Below are positions 34,249 through 44,171 of a stretch of 50,838 nt of DNA, one piece after another (positions within the stretch are counted from its first letter, which is position 1; the number at the start of each line of letters is the position of its first letter). Source of the stretch: Hyphomicrobiales bacterium (GTDB lineage Bacteria; Pseudomonadota; Alphaproteobacteria; Rhizobiales; Rhizobiaceae). A program made the translations under genes and the position numbers. The DNA lies in assembly GCA_021775415.1 (NCBI GenBank), contig JAJFHV010000023.1, positions 1 to 50,838 of the forward strand, in the 5' to 3' direction. A model generated the notes under the pieces. That model did no database searches, was not told the DNA's origin, and saw nothing but the letters and a program-made list of their open reading frames with translations.

Positions 34249-34774
34249 ACAGCACAGCTGCCAGGTTTTCAGAGAAGCGTTTTGCATTTGCAAGATAATG
34301 TTCTGCAGAACGTTTGAGCCCGGCCACCGCATCGTGATCAAGTTCCCGGACAACCTTTCCCGGCATCCCGACCACCAATGAATTATCGGGAATTTCCTTG
34401 CCTTCCGGTACCAACGCACCCGCACCTATCAAACAGTTTCGGCCAATTTTTGCACCATTTAGAACGGTCGCGCTCATACCGATCAAAGAATTGTCGCCAA
34501 TCGTGCAACCATGGATCATCGCTTTGTGCCCGATGGTGCATCCCTTTCCAATGCGTATCGGAAAACCCGGATCCGTGTGCAACACGCTGTTTTCCTGGAT
34601 GTTTGTATTCTCACCGATGACTATCGGTTCATTGTCGCCACGGATAACCGTCCCGAACCATACGCCAACACCTGGATGAATTTGCACCCGGCCGATAATT
34701 ACTGCGGTGGGTGAAATCCAATAGAAAGCATCCGGAAATTCGGGCGCAACATCATTAAGGGCGTAGATTGGCAT
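34247..34774 (-). CDS. Gamma-class carbonic anhydrase-like protein
   Basis: A 175-residue left-handed beta-helix protein of hexapeptide repeats (for example VIIGRVQIHPGVGVWFGTVI). The zinc-type histidines are present in SVLHTDPG, IGHKAMIHG. It resembles the YrdA/CaiE group, in which carbonic anhydrase activity varies. The start ATG 34774 fits the family (MPIYALND); the open frame to 34828 begins with TTG and adds unrelated residues. Confidence 0.88.
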   Translation of the reverse strand: MPIYALNDVAPEFPDAFYWISPTAVIIGRVQIHPGVGVWFGTVIRGDNEPIVIGENTNIQENSVLHTDPGFPIRIGKGCTIGHKAMIHGCTIGDNSLIGMSATVLNGAKIGRNCLIGAGALVPEGKEIPDNSLVVGMPGKVVRELDHDAVAGLKRSAEHYLANAKRFSENLAAVL

Positions 34775-34873
34775 TTGTGAAACCGCCGTGCGTTTAGAAA
34801 AATATGTGACACCAATGTGGCTTGGCAAAATGCGGCAGACAAGCGTTTTCGCATGGCTTTCAAATGAATGCAG

Positions 34874-35206
34874 TCAAACTGCAATAATCCCGGAGAGGCT
34901 GAGAAGCTGCAGAACCAGAATTCCGGAGCAAAAACTCCATACAATTGAGATAAATCCGCAAAATGCCAGGATGCTGGCTGGGATGTATCCCTGCTTCCAG
35001 AAATTCAACGCATTGCCGACGATTAGATAGGGTCCGGCAAACATGCAAAATACAAATGTGGCGAGAGTTTTTGATGGGGTTTCAAGCGTAATTCGGAAAC
35101 TTCTATCGTCGCCGCCAACCGCAGCAGCCAGCGAGCCAAGCATCGCAGCTGTTACAAATCCACTGGCAATCACCATCGCGATAATGCCTGATTGAAGGAT
35201 ACTCAT
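34874..35206 (-). CDS. Small membrane protein, unknown function
   Basis: A 110-residue protein with three predicted membrane helices at about residues 5-28, 46-65 and 75-98. AAGG lies upstream of ATG 35206. There are no charged motifs suggesting catalysis. Small hypothetical membrane proteins of this kind occur in Rhizobiales; I cannot assign a role. It diverges from the next gene. Confidence 0.65.
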   Translation of the reverse strand: MSILQSGIIAMVIASGFVTAAMLGSLAAAVGGDDRSFRITLETPSKTLATFVFCMFAGPYLIVGNALNFWKQGYIPASILAFCGFISIVWSFCSGILVLQLLSLSGIIAV

Positions 35207-35319
35207 AACCGTTTACCTTGTGTTTACCATGATTGGCGAGAGTGGGACATTCAAGCGCCCTACTCACCGGGTGATGCAAAGTTCGTGCCAGTCCGGTAAA
35301 TTTTTGTGAGGTCAATGCC

Positions 35320-36156
35320 ATGCAGACCACTGCTGCGGGTACATATACAACTGTAAATCATCTAACCGGGCGCGATGGCAGCGCTGCCTTTCAGCGTCGT
35401 ATGCCAGGGCATGTGAGAACGCTTGCAATGGAAAAACAGCGCGCGGATGAGCCACGGCCGCCGATGATTTCGGATGGGGCATCCCATTTAGTGATGTTTG
35501 TTTCAGCCTGCCTGTTGATATTTGCCGCGCTGTTGTTCGGGCTTGCCCATCTGGTTGGTGACGGAATATCGCGGGCTGGTCATTCAGAATCTGAAACCCT
35601 CCAAGAGGTGGTAATTGGCAATGACGTACTGAATGTGCCCTCCAATGCCATCCGTTATTCGACGCAGCGTAATTCCAGCGCCCAAACCAGACTGGAAGTT
35701 TACCTGCATTGGCCAAGCCTTTCCGGTTACACCGAGGCATTGCGCGAAGAGTTTAACAATTCTGGTGAAACGACTAATCTGATTTTTTTGACGATTGAAC
35801 GCAGAACCATGTCCAATGACATGTCCGGTCGTATCCAGCCGATTTATGCAAAGTTCTTTGAAGGAGGTTATGAAAATGGCGGACAGGGCCTTATCAGGCA
35901 ACCGCTAAGCGCGGAGGGCGGATATATCGATGAAGACCTCTACTATGAAGCCGTCAGCCCTTACCCCTTTGCAGCACGCTGTGTGCGGGAAGATTCCAAA
36001 ACCAGCACACCGTTTTGTCTACGCGACATACATGTTGGACAGGAATTGATGTTGACCTATCGCTTTCACAAGAAGTTCCTGGTCGACTGGATGGCTCTGG
36101 AACAAGGTGTTCGACAGTGGATGAAGCAGGTACTTGGTGAAAGCCAGAAGGACTGA
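35320..36156 (+). CDS. Single-pass membrane protein, unknown function
   Basis: A 278-residue protein with a cytoplasmic N-terminus of about 52 residues, one membrane helix at about 55-82 (MFVSACLLIFAALLFGLAHL) and a periplasmic domain of about 195 residues containing two cysteines (ARCVRE, TPFCLRD) that could form a disulfide. No known motif was recognised. GAGG lies eight bases before the ATG. Its stop is followed directly by the convergent DUF3126 gene. Confidence 0.75.
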   Translation: MQTTAAGTYTTVNHLTGRDGSAAFQRRMPGHVRTLAMEKQRADEPRPPMISDGASHLVMFVSACLLIFAALLFGLAHLVGDGISRAGHSESETLQEVVIGNDVLNVPSNAIRYSTQRNSSAQTRLEVYLHWPSLSGYTEALREEFNNSGETTNLIFLTIERRTMSNDMSGRIQPIYAKFFEGGYENGGQGLIRQPLSAEGGYIDEDLYYEAVSPYPFAARCVREDSKTSTPFCLRDIHVGQELMLTYRFHKKFLVDWMALEQGVRQWMKQVLGESQKD

Positions 36157-36369
36157 CTATTCGTCGAGATCGATGTCCAAAATCGCCATCGATAGATTGT
36201 AAGAGCGCTCACCCTCATCCTCATCGAGATAGATAACTCCCAGAAACTCGTCACCCTTGTACAACTCACAAGAATCATCCTTCTTCGGACGTGCCTGGAC
36301 TTTTAGTTCAGGTGTTTGAAAAACCTTTTTGAAATAGGCATCGAGTTTTCTAATTTCTTCGGGCGTCAC
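36157..36369 (-). CDS. DUF3126 family protein
   Basis: A roughly 70-residue soluble protein typical of Alphaproteobacteria; the segment KKDDSCELYKGDEFLGVIYL and the ending AILDIDLDE are characteristic. GTG at 36369 is preferred because it has GGAG six bases upstream and gives the usual family length; an ATG at 36381 is in frame. The function is unknown. Confidence 0.82.
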   Translation of the reverse strand: MTPEEIRKLDAYFKKVFQTPELKVQARPKKDDSCELYKGDEFLGVIYLDEDEGERSYNLSMAILDIDLDE

Positions 36370-36476
36370 TGCGCTCTCCATTTCACCATGTGAATCACAG
36401 GACGTTTTTGCATGGGGAATGGAGATGTGTAAAGCTGATGGCCACACTTTCTCTCCTTAACCAATAAAGGAATTAC

Positions 36477-36689
36477 ATGGCCGGCAACAATCTGTTGAAA
36501 ACCGGGATAGTCGGCACAGTTATCGTTGCCCTGTGCTGCTTTACGCCAATTCTGGTAATATTGATCAGCGCCCTAGGCCTTTCGGCTCTGGTGGGCATTC
36601 TGGATTTTGTGCTGTTTCCGGCTTTGGCAATATTCGTCGGGATAACAATTTATGCCCTTTGGAAACGCAAGAGTACCACCCCCGATTAG
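36477..36689 (+). CDS. merF: MerF-like mercury transport protein
   Basis: A 70-residue membrane protein with two helices. The vicinal pair Cys20-Cys21 in GTVIVALCCFTPILVIL and the second segment LSALVGILDFVLFPALAIFV match MerF, which carries Hg(II) across the inner membrane. Canonical MerF has a second Cys pair in its C-terminal tail; here the tail ends KRKSTTPD and has none. No merR, merA, merT or merP lies nearby, so it is an orphan. AAAGGA precedes the ATG. Confidence 0.82.
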   Translation: MAGNNLLKTGIVGTVIVALCCFTPILVILISALGLSALVGILDFVLFPALAIFVGITIYALWKRKSTTPD

Positions 36690-36774
36690 AGATGCAAAAG
36701 GGGTAAATTCCGTCTCAACTGAAATCATGAACTAATCCGCAACTGCAGATATTTGCTTTGGTAAAACCGGGTGG

Positions 36775-37602
36775 TTATCCCGCAAGCTTATCTTCGGCAA
36801 TAATCTGGTTCATCGTGCGTGAGGGTTCCGAGCAACCCGCAACGCCAATCACCTTACCGGGAATTCCGGCCACAGTGACGTTGTGCGGCACGTCCTTTAC
36901 CAGCAGCGAGCCTGCAGCAATGCGTGAACAGTTGCCAACCTTGATATTACCCAGAATAGTTGCGCCTGCACCAAGCAATACACCATCACCAATCTTTGGA
37001 TGACGGTCACCGCTTTCCTTGCCGGTGCCACCCAGAGTTACACCATGCAAAATCGATACATCATCACCTACTTCTGCAGTTTCACCGATCACCACTCCGG
37101 TTGCATGGTCGAGGAATATGCCACGCCCAAGTTTGGCAGCTGGATTTATGTCGGTCTGGAAGACCTGGGAGGATCGACTTTGCAGATATTGAGCCAAGTC
37201 ACGATTGCCCTTGCTGAGGTTCCAGTGCGCCAGCCGGTGGGTTTGAATTGCGTGAAATCCCTTGAAATAGAGGATCGGATCAATCAACCGGTTGCAGGCG
37301 GGATCGCGATCATAAACCGCTGCAATGTCATTCCTGAGGATTCCCGACCATTCCGGCCAATCCGACATCATTGCTTCAAAACTCTGGCGGACCAGATCGC
37401 CGGAAAATTCCCGGTTGTGAAGTCGCTCGCAGATACGATGGATGACCGCCTTTTCAAGTGAATCCTGATTGAGAATTGTGCTGTAAACGAACACAGACAT
37501 CAACGGCTCGCGTGAAACCACTTCTTCGGCTTCTTCGCGAACGACTTTCCAAACGGGATCAATCTTGTCCTGAATGTTGCTGGCGACTTTTGGAGCGGTC
37601 AT
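36775..37602 (-). CDS. cysE: Serine O-acetyltransferase
   Basis: A 275-residue enzyme that acetylates L-serine with acetyl-CoA, the step before cysteine synthesis. The N-terminal helical domain (about residues 10-140) is followed by the left-handed beta-helix with ILHGVTLGGTGKESGDRHPK and GAGATILGN. The active-site Asp-His (DINPAAKLGRGIFLDHATG) is present. It lies on its own, with an alpha/beta hydrolase gene upstream in the same direction. Confidence 0.95.
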   Translation of the reverse strand: MTAPKVASNIQDKIDPVWKVVREEAEEVVSREPLMSVFVYSTILNQDSLEKAVIHRICERLHNREFSGDLVRQSFEAMMSDWPEWSGILRNDIAAVYDRDPACNRLIDPILYFKGFHAIQTHRLAHWNLSKGNRDLAQYLQSRSSQVFQTDINPAAKLGRGIFLDHATGVVIGETAEVGDDVSILHGVTLGGTGKESGDRHPKIGDGVLLGAGATILGNIKVGNCSRIAAGSLLVKDVPHNVTVAGIPGKVIGVAGCSEPSRTMNQIIAEDKLAG

Positions 37603-37685
37603 GGCTAGTCCTAAATCAATTTTCTATCCATTAAAGTATAGGGATTGATTATGACCAAACAAGTATCGAAATGGTGAACGGGTGT

Positions 37686-38441
37686 TCAAGTATCTGCATT
37701 TGAGAAAAACGCCAACACCCCGTCGATGTAAGCCTTATCACCGACAGCTCGCATGTGATCGCGGTTTGGAATTGGCAGATAACGGCCATTTGGCAGCAGT
37801 TTCACCAAATCTTCCGCAGATCCGGCAACATCATCTTGCGTACCAATTGCAACCAAAACAGGATTTTCAATCGAAGCAAAACTTGCTTCAGGAATTGATT
37901 GGCGCACGCCCATCACACAGGCCGCCAGAGCTTCGCGGTCACTTTTGGTTTGATCTGCGAACGCACGAAAGGTCTTTCCGCGTGGATCGCTCACATCCTC
38001 AAGGCTGTTTGCCAGAAGCGCATCATGCACTGGTGTCCAGTCGCCGGTTCCCTCTACCATTCCATAGCCATTGCCGCCCAGAACCAGGTGTGAGACCCGA
38101 TCTGGCTGGGTCACAGCCAGAGTTGTTGCTATCCTTGCACCCATCGAATACCCCATTACATGGCATTTGGTGACGGACAGGTAGTCCAGTAAAGCCAATG
38201 CATCGCTGGCCATGGTCTTCAGCGAATAATCTTCTTGCTTGTAGAACTTGCTGCTTTCACCATGTCCACGATTGTCGTGGGCAATTACCCGATAGCCTGC
38301 CCCTGTCAGCGCATTCACCCAGCCGGGCCCGACCCAATTCATGTCGCGGGTTGAGGCAAATCCGTGAATGAGAAGAACTGGTTCGCCCTCACCTTCATCG
38401 AGATAGGCAAGGTCTAGGTTTTCAAAATGAACGACTGGCAT
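37686..38441 (-). CDS. Alpha/beta hydrolase
   Basis: A 251-residue soluble hydrolase. The oxyanion region is HGFASTRDMNW, the nucleophile elbow GYSMGARIATTLA gives the catalytic Ser, and His in PIPNRDHMRAVG with an Asp in AIGTQDDVAG completes the triad. There is no signal peptide. The substrate is unknown; the family includes esterases, lactonases and C-C hydrolases. Confidence 0.87.
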   Translation of the reverse strand: MPVVHFENLDLAYLDEGEGEPVLLIHGFASTRDMNWVGPGWVNALTGAGYRVIAHDNRGHGESSKFYKQEDYSLKTMASDALALLDYLSVTKCHVMGYSMGARIATTLAVTQPDRVSHLVLGGNGYGMVEGTGDWTPVHDALLANSLEDVSDPRGKTFRAFADQTKSDREALAACVMGVRQSIPEASFASIENPVLVAIGTQDDVAGSAEDLVKLLPNGRYLPIPNRDHMRAVGDKAYIDGVLAFFSNADT

Positions 38442-38576
38442 TGTGGATATTCCGAGAGATTGAGGGCGGGCACAGGCAATTCAAAACAAAACCCTTGCAA
38501 CTGCCCACCAATCTTTTAGAAAATGGACAGCGTTCGATCAAGGCAACAAAGCGTTGCAAAGCAAGCGGAGCATATC

Positions 38577-38822
38577 ATGGCTGAACACGCAGTTGCCCAT
38601 TTTCAAAATGATCTCGGGGTCAGCAAAATCGCAATTGGTGTGAAAGAGTTCATGTGCTGTGGTGCCAGCGCACCGCATGACCATCCGCATGTGTTTTTGG
38701 ACATGGGAAACGACGGCGAGATTATCTGCCCCTATTGCTCAACGCTGTACAAACATGAAGCCAAACTTGGTCCATCCGATTCCAAGCCCGCGGGTTGCCT
38801 CTACGACGAAAACAAAGCCTGA
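38577..38822 (+). CDS. Zinc-finger protein (zf-CHCC, NDUFS6-like)
   Basis: An 81-residue protein with one zinc-binding motif: Cys in EFMCCGASAPHDHPHVFLD, a His in the same segment and Cys-x2-Cys in IICPYCSTLY. This matches the zf-CHCC family related to the NDUFS6 accessory subunit of complex I. The start ATG 38577 has GGAG six bases upstream. The flavin monooxygenase gene begins 6 bp after its stop and may be co-transcribed. Confidence 0.85.
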   Translation: MAEHAVAHFQNDLGVSKIAIGVKEFMCCGASAPHDHPHVFLDMGNDGEIICPYCSTLYKHEAKLGPSDSKPAGCLYDENKA

Positions 38823-38828
38823 GCGAAC

Positions 38829-40007
38829 TTGGCCACAGAGCGAAGAACCATCATTATCAGCGGAGGCGGAATTTCCGGCCTCACTGCAGCACTTGCACTG
38901 GCGAAAACCGGTCATCGCATACAGGTTCTGGAACGTACTTCGAAACCCGATACTGCCGGTGCGGGTGTCCAGATATCACCTAATGCATATCGAATTTTGG
39001 CAAACCTCGGTTTGGAACGAAAGCTCAAAACAATTGCTACCGCTCCAGGCTCGATTGAGTTGAGGAACGCCCAAACCGGTAAGCAAATTGCGGAGGTGCC
39101 ACTGGGGTATGCCGCCTCAAACCGCTACGGTGTGCCCTATCTGGTTGGGCATCGTGCAGATATTCACGCGATTCTTGTTAACGCCTGCAAGGACCATCCG
39201 GAAATTGACCTGCAGATGTCGAGCGAAGTTATTGATGTTGTCGCACATCGAAACGGCGTAACCGCACTCGTAAGGCAGTTGACGGGAGTAAATGAAGTCG
39301 TTGGGAAGGCGTTGGTTGTTGCCGATGGCATTGGATCACGCATCCGCAGGCAGACACTGGGGTTGCAGCGTCCGGCATACAGCGGAAGTACGGCTTGGAG
39401 GGCGCTCGTGCCGATAGTGGGAGAGAGAGATGGCGCCACGCACGAAAACACGCATCTCTGGCTTGGGCCAGGGTCTCATGCGGTCACCTATCCCATAAGA
39501 AGCGGTCGACACCTCAACGTGGTGGCCATCAGCAACGAAGAAGAACCCAGCAAATTAGATAAACCCAATGTCAGGATTCTGAAGGAGCGCTATGCGGACT
39601 GGCATGAAGATTTCACATGGGTTTTTGATTCCAAGGCACAATGGTCTGTCTGGCCGCTGTTTGAGGTCAACGAAATCAAGCCGATGGTATCTGGCCCGAT
39701 TGCATTAATTGGCGACGCAGCTCACGCAATGTTGCCCCAGGCAGCTCAAGGTGCTGCAATGGCCATTGAGGATGCTGCGGTCCTTGCGCTTCAAGTTGAA
39801 GAACATGACAACATCGAACAGGCTTTTAGAGCCTATCAAGGTGCACGCATTCCGCGCATCCGGCGCACCATGCGGCTGGCCCGTACCAATGCCGCAATTT
39901 ATCATCTCAAACAGCCGCTTTCTTCGTGCCGAGATTTTGCGCTCAAGTTTATGTCCGGCCAACGATTACTGGCTCGGCAAGACTGGCTCTATAACTGGCA
40001 TATCTGA
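38829..40007 (+). CDS. FAD-dependent monooxygenase (salicylate hydroxylase-like)
   Basis: A 392-residue class A flavoprotein monooxygenase with a TTG start. The FAD motif ISGGGISGLTAALALA, the DG motif VVADGIGSRIR and the second FAD motif IGDAAHAMLPQAAQGAAMAI are present. Members hydroxylate aromatic acids with NAD(P)H. The substrate is unknown; proximity to a complex I-like zinc-finger protein is a coincidence or a shared transcript. Confidence 0.88.
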   Translation: MATERRTIIISGGGISGLTAALALAKTGHRIQVLERTSKPDTAGAGVQISPNAYRILANLGLERKLKTIATAPGSIELRNAQTGKQIAEVPLGYAASNRYGVPYLVGHRADIHAILVNACKDHPEIDLQMSSEVIDVVAHRNGVTALVRQLTGVNEVVGKALVVADGIGSRIRRQTLGLQRPAYSGSTAWRALVPIVGERDGATHENTHLWLGPGSHAVTYPIRSGRHLNVVAISNEEEPSKLDKPNVRILKERYADWHEDFTWVFDSKAQWSVWPLFEVNEIKPMVSGPIALIGDAAHAMLPQAAQGAAMAIEDAAVLALQVEEHDNIEQAFRAYQGARIPRIRRTMRLARTNAAIYHLKQPLSSCRDFALKFMSGQRLLARQDWLYNWHI

Positions 40008-40010
40008 TGG

Positions 40011-40520
40011 TCATTGTTCGGCGGGATCAGACGCATTTGTTTCATTCGCCATAATGGCTTCAAGTTCCGGCCAAAGAGCATCAAATTTCTTTTTGGGCTT
40101 GCCACGTTGCTTGACACCCTTGACCGCTTCAAGATTTGCATCCCAACTGATGGCTTCTGCGTCCCCTTCCACCACAATCAAACCAACCATACCCAATGAG
40201 ACATGTGGTGTGCAGCGATAACCGTAAACACCGGGAATATTGAAAATGACATCAAAATCCTGACCAACCTTGCTGGACCATTCTTCCGCGCCTTCGGGGA
40301 TCATACCGGCCAGACTCTGGGAATTGTGCCCTTTGTCCACAGCGACGAAGCGCACCGTATCACCTGAATTGACGCGCACTATTGCTGGTCGGAATACATT
40401 TCGGACCTTCTTGTTTTTGGGGTCCTTGTTGAGCATTTGAATCTCAACCGTTTTTGCAAACACAACGGATGTGGAGACCAACCCCAAAGTCAAGAAGGCC
40501 AGCAGGATAACGTATTTCAT
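40011..40520 (-). CDS. Pseudoazurin-type cupredoxin
   Basis: A 169-residue periplasmic protein with a signal peptide at about residues 1-22. The type 1 copper ligands are His in DKGHNSQS and the Cys-His-Met cluster in YGYRCTPHVSLGM. A C-terminal tail of about 40 charged residues (GKPKKKFDALWPELEAIMAN) extends beyond the usual cupredoxin. Pseudoazurins donate electrons to denitrification enzymes or other periplasmic oxidoreductases; no such partner is in this window. Confidence 0.92.
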   Translation of the reverse strand: MKYVILLAFLTLGLVSTSVVFAKTVEIQMLNKDPKNKKVRNVFRPAIVRVNSGDTVRFVAVDKGHNSQSLAGMIPEGAEEWSSKVGQDFDVIFNIPGVYGYRCTPHVSLGMVGLIVVEGDAEAISWDANLEAVKGVKQRGKPKKKFDALWPELEAIMANETNASDPAEQ

Positions 40521-40661
40521 GAAGCACTTGCCGTTTCTTGTAACGATAGAAATCCGGTGGGTTTATCTGTGAACTTAACACAACCCATTGAGAACCTGTT
40601 CACACATGCAAATGGCCGGTCGATAAACCAGCCATTCGTTACTCCAGATGTGGGGCCAAAC

Positions 40662-41447
40662 CTAATGCAGGATCTGGCTCAGGAACAGTTTTGTGCGATC
40701 ATGTTGTGGATTGGTGAAGAACGCTTCCGGCTCGTTTTGTTCAACGATTTGACCTTCATCCATGAATATCACCCGGTTTGCGACCTGTCGGGCAAAACCC
40801 ATCTCGTGGGTCACGCACAACATGGTCATGCCTTCTTCAGCAAGTTCGACCATGGTATCCAGCACTTCCTTGATCATTTCCGGATCAAGCGCTGATGTGG
40901 GTTCGTCAAACAACATGATGCGTGGCGCCATACACAGTGAGCGGGCAATCGCCACACGTTGCTGTTGACCGCCAGAAAGCTGACCTGGATATTTCAGCGC
41001 CTGCTCGGGGATCTTGACCTTGGTGAGGTAATGCATCGCAACTTCCTCAGCATCCTTTTTGGGCATTTTGCGAACCCAAATTGGTGCCAATGTGCAATTT
41101 TCCAAAATCGTCAAATGGGGAAACAGGTTAAAGTGCTGGAACACCATTCCTACTTCGCGACGCACTTCATCAATCTTCTTGAGGTCGTTTGTCAGTTCGT
41201 TACCATCGACAACGATTGTGCCGCGCTGGTGCTCCTCAAGTCGATTAATGCATCGGATCAAAGTTGACTTGCCAGAGCCCGACGGACCGGCAATTACGAT
41301 ACGCTCGCCCAACATGACCTTGAGATCGATGTCTTTCAGTACATGAAATTCACCATACCATTTATTCATGTCGGTAATTTCAATTGCAACATCCGTTTCG
41401 GAAATCGCAAGCTTTGAGCTTTTTCTTTTTGCTGCTGATTTTGCCAT
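40662..41447 (-). CDS. aapP: General L-amino acid ABC transporter ATP-binding protein AapP
   Basis: A 261-residue ABC ATPase of the polar amino acid group. Walker [19 protein letters not shown], signature [15 protein letters not shown], Walker [16 protein letters not shown] and the switch His in CVTHEMGFA are present. It is the last gene of aapJQMP and powers the AapQM channel. Confidence 0.95.
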   Translation of the reverse strand: MAKSAAKRKSSKLAISETDVAIEITDMNKWYGEFHVLKDIDLKVMLGERIVIAGPSGSGKSTLIRCINRLEEHQRGTIVVDGNELTNDLKKIDEVRREVGMVFQHFNLFPHLTILENCTLAPIWVRKMPKKDAEEVAMHYLTKVKIPEQALKYPGQLSGGQQQRVAIARSLCMAPRIMLFDEPTSALDPEMIKEVLDTMVELAEEGMTMLCVTHEMGFARQVANRVIFMDEGQIVEQNEPEAFFTNPQHDRTKLFLSQILH

Positions 41448-41452
41448 GTTTG

Positions 41453-42823
41453 TTACCTGTGACCTGTGTCTAGTCTATGTTCCATAAATAATGAGTACCG
41501 CGCCATGCTGAAACAAAAGATCCAAAACACAAACGCGCAGAATACATAGCTGGTTAGAGCCTGTACGGGTGTCGCCCAATTTGAATCTGAGTGCGAAAGG
41601 GTAATCATTCCCAAGAAGTCGAGCAGGCCGATAATGGATACCAGTGTTGTATCCTTGAACAGCCCGATGAATGTGTTCACGATTCCCGGGATAACGATCT
41701 TCAGTGCTTGAGGCAGAATGATCATTCGAGTCGATTGCCAATAGTTCAAGCCAACCGCCATAGCGCCTTCATACTGGCCCTTTGGAATAGCCTGCATGCC
41801 ACCACGCACAACTTCCGCCATATAGGCAGCTGAGAACAGGGCCACCCCAATCAGCGCTCGAAGCAATTTATCGAACGAGACACCGTCGGGCAGGAAGAGC
41901 GGCAGCATTACTGACGACATGAAGAGCACAGTGATCAACGGCACACCACGCCAGAATTCGATAAAAATCACACTGAACAGGCTTACCGCCGGCATTTCCG
42001 AGCGACGTCCGAGCGCCAGCAAAATACCGAGTGGAAGCGAAGCAACAATACCAGTGACCGCAATCACCAGTGTCATTACAAACCCGCCCCAAAGGGACGT
42101 CTCAACCGGCTCCAACCCAAAGTCAAAACCCATCAAGAACAACACGACTCCAAGGATTGCCATGGCAATCGCGGCGACTATCATGGCGGGTTTAGGGTCT
42201 GTTTCCGTTGCCCGCATATACAAGCCAATCAGACCGGCAATGATGCCGGACAGAATGAAATAATCCAACCAGAATTTCAGGCCGGACGGTGCAATTATGC
42301 TTTCGGGTAGCAGAAAGCCATTCAGGTCCAGATTGCCGCCACTCATCAAAATGAATGCTGCAACCGGGAAAATCCCAAGCATGAAAATCATATTCTCGCG
42401 CTTGTACGGCATGGAAGGCATTGCAAGGGGCACTAGTCCGACGAAGAACATGATCAAAGTCAAGTTTACACGCCAAAGTTCCGCATCGGGGTAACGTCCA
42501 TAAATAAACAATTTAAAATACGCACCCACATATGGCCAGCAAGCTGCAGACCAGCCATCCGGCAATACACCGCCTTGAGCAATGGTGGTACATGCACCCC
42601 GATCGCTACCCGACCAAACAGCGTCAAATATCGTCCAACTCAAAGTTCCCGGCACAATGATGTACAGCAGGAAAATACCGATCAATGTCATGATCGTGTT
42701 TGGAATGCTGGAAAACAGGTTCTTGCGCATCCAGCCAACAATTCCGACTTCACTGGCCGGTGGTGCCAATGTGGCAGCCATTTCGCTTCGAACATAACCC
42801 ACGTTGTTTTTTGATTTTGCCAT
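41453..42823 (-). CDS. aapM: General L-amino acid ABC transporter permease AapM
   Basis: A 456-residue inner-membrane permease of the HisMQ family, with extra N-terminal helices and a large periplasmic insertion, as in rhizobial AapM. The EAA-type loop is visible in [20 protein letters not shown]. It pairs with AapQ, whose gene precedes it by 9 bp. Confidence 0.93.
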   Translation of the reverse strand: MAKSKNNVGYVRSEMAATLAPPASEVGIVGWMRKNLFSSIPNTIMTLIGIFLLYIIVPGTLSWTIFDAVWSGSDRGACTTIAQGGVLPDGWSAACWPYVGAYFKLFIYGRYPDAELWRVNLTLIMFFVGLVPLAMPSMPYKRENMIFMLGIFPVAAFILMSGGNLDLNGFLLPESIIAPSGLKFWLDYFILSGIIAGLIGLYMRATETDPKPAMIVAAIAMAILGVVLFLMGFDFGLEPVETSLWGGFVMTLVIAVTGIVASLPLGILLALGRRSEMPAVSLFSVIFIEFWRGVPLITVLFMSSVMLPLFLPDGVSFDKLLRALIGVALFSAAYMAEVVRGGMQAIPKGQYEGAMAVGLNYWQSTRMIILPQALKIVIPGIVNTFIGLFKDTTLVSIIGLLDFLGMITLSHSDSNWATPVQALTSYVFCAFVFWIFCFSMARYSLFMEHRLDTGHR

Positions 42824-42832
42824 GTCCTGCTC

Positions 42833-44029
42833 CTAGCGCTCGATCAGTGATGATCTGGCATTGTACCAGTTCATGAACATCGACGTGATCAGTGAGATTC
42901 CCAGATACGTCAACATGGTCATCAATAGAATTTCGATCGCCTGACCAACCTGGTTAAGCGCGGTACCTGCAAAGACTGCAGTCAAATCCGGATAGGCGAT
43001 TGCCACCGCCAAAGACGAGTTCTTCGTTAGATTCAAATACTGGCTGGTGAGCGGCGGAATGATAACCCGCAGCGCCTGAGGGATGACGTTCAATCGGAGA
43101 GTTTGCCCCGGTCCCAATCCAAGCGCATAGGAGGCTTCCGTCTGCCCCTTGTTAACAGCCAGAATTCCGGCTCGAACTATCTCCGCAATAAATGCCGCAG
43201 TGTAGATTGAGAGGGCTAAAATTAGGGCAATAAATTCGGGAATGATTTGCATGCCACCCTTCGGACCAAAATTACCCTGGACCGGATACTCAAGTGAAAT
43301 CGGTTGGTTAAACATGAAATATGCCAGTACCGGAAGGAACAGCATCAACCCCAAGCCTGTCCAGAACACTGGAAACCGTTGGCCGGTTTCCATTTGACGT
43401 TTCGTTGCCCACCGGTTGATAGCCCAAGTAATAACGACGGCGGCCAAAACCGCCCACATCACAGACATAGCACCGGCCGCATAGACCGGTTTTGGTGCAA
43501 AAAGACCTGCAGCGTTCAATTGTCCGAACACGCCCCAGTCGAGCGAATGTCGCTTGCCTGGAAGGGTCGCGAGCACCCCTTTGTACCAGATGAAAATTTG
43601 CAGAAGCAGCGGTATATTTCGCATTACCTCAACGTAAACATAAGCCATTTTTGCAATGACCCAGTTGGAAGAAAGACGTGAAACACCAACGACAAAGCCA
43701 ATGACAGTGGCGAAGAAAACCCCGATTACGGCGAGAATCAAAGTGTTCTGCAAGCCGACCAAGTAAACTGTAAAGTAAGAAGATATCTCGGTGTAATCGA
43801 CAAATGGCGAGAAATTCAAACCAAAGCCGGTGGACTGCTTTAAGAATCCGAACCCGGATGCAATGCCAGCTTTTTGGAGGTTATGGGCGGCGTTGGAGAC
43901 CATGCCCCAAACAACCCATGCGATCAGTGCCAACAACAATCCCTGAAAGATCATCGCGCGAAATTTCGGATCGTTCAAAAGCCGAACCTTCGGCTTTTCA
44001 CGATCCACGTGATTGTCAGCTACTGCCAT
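42833..44029 (-). CDS. aapQ: General L-amino acid ABC transporter permease AapQ
   Basis: A 398-residue permease. The EAA-type loop is seen in GQTEASYALGLGPGQTLRLN, followed by VIPQALRVIIPPL. Length and organisation match rhizobial AapQ, with an insertion between the first and later helices. It lies 142 bp after aapJ, behind a hairpin. Confidence 0.93.
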   Translation of the reverse strand: MAVADNHVDREKPKVRLLNDPKFRAMIFQGLLLALIAWVVWGMVSNAAHNLQKAGIASGFGFLKQSTGFGLNFSPFVDYTEISSYFTVYLVGLQNTLILAVIGVFFATVIGFVVGVSRLSSNWVIAKMAYVYVEVMRNIPLLLQIFIWYKGVLATLPGKRHSLDWGVFGQLNAAGLFAPKPVYAAGAMSVMWAVLAAVVITWAINRWATKRQMETGQRFPVFWTGLGLMLFLPVLAYFMFNQPISLEYPVQGNFGPKGGMQIIPEFIALILALSIYTAAFIAEIVRAGILAVNKGQTEASYALGLGPGQTLRLNVIPQALRVIIPPLTSQYLNLTKNSSLAVAIAYPDLTAVFAGTALNQVGQAIEILLMTMLTYLGISLITSMFMNWYNARSSLIER

Positions 44030-44128
44030 CTTCCCCTCGCCTGGCTGCGCTCATTATTCCACACCATGTATTTGGTGGGACGGCGCTCAGGTATCTATTA
44101 TTACTGCGTCTTGATGCGCTTTATAAAC

Positions 44129-44156
44129 TCAGGGCCGATCATTTGACCGGCCCTGA
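44129..44156 (-). promoter_or_regulatory. Intercistronic hairpin between aapJ and aapQ
   Basis: TCAGGGCCG and CGGCCCTGA form a perfect 9-bp stem around a 10-nt loop. On the minus strand it is followed by GTTTATAAAG, so it could act as a weak terminator or a 3' stabiliser that keeps the binding-protein mRNA more abundant than the permease mRNA, as for potF/potG. Confidence 0.65.
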
Positions 44157-44171
44157 ATATTTCAAAAATCC

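Noticed and set aside
37614-37650. AATCAAT/ATTGATT inverted flanks upstream of cysE as an iron or sulfur operator
   Set aside because: The arms are about 22 bp apart, AT-rich, and match no operator I can name with confidence.
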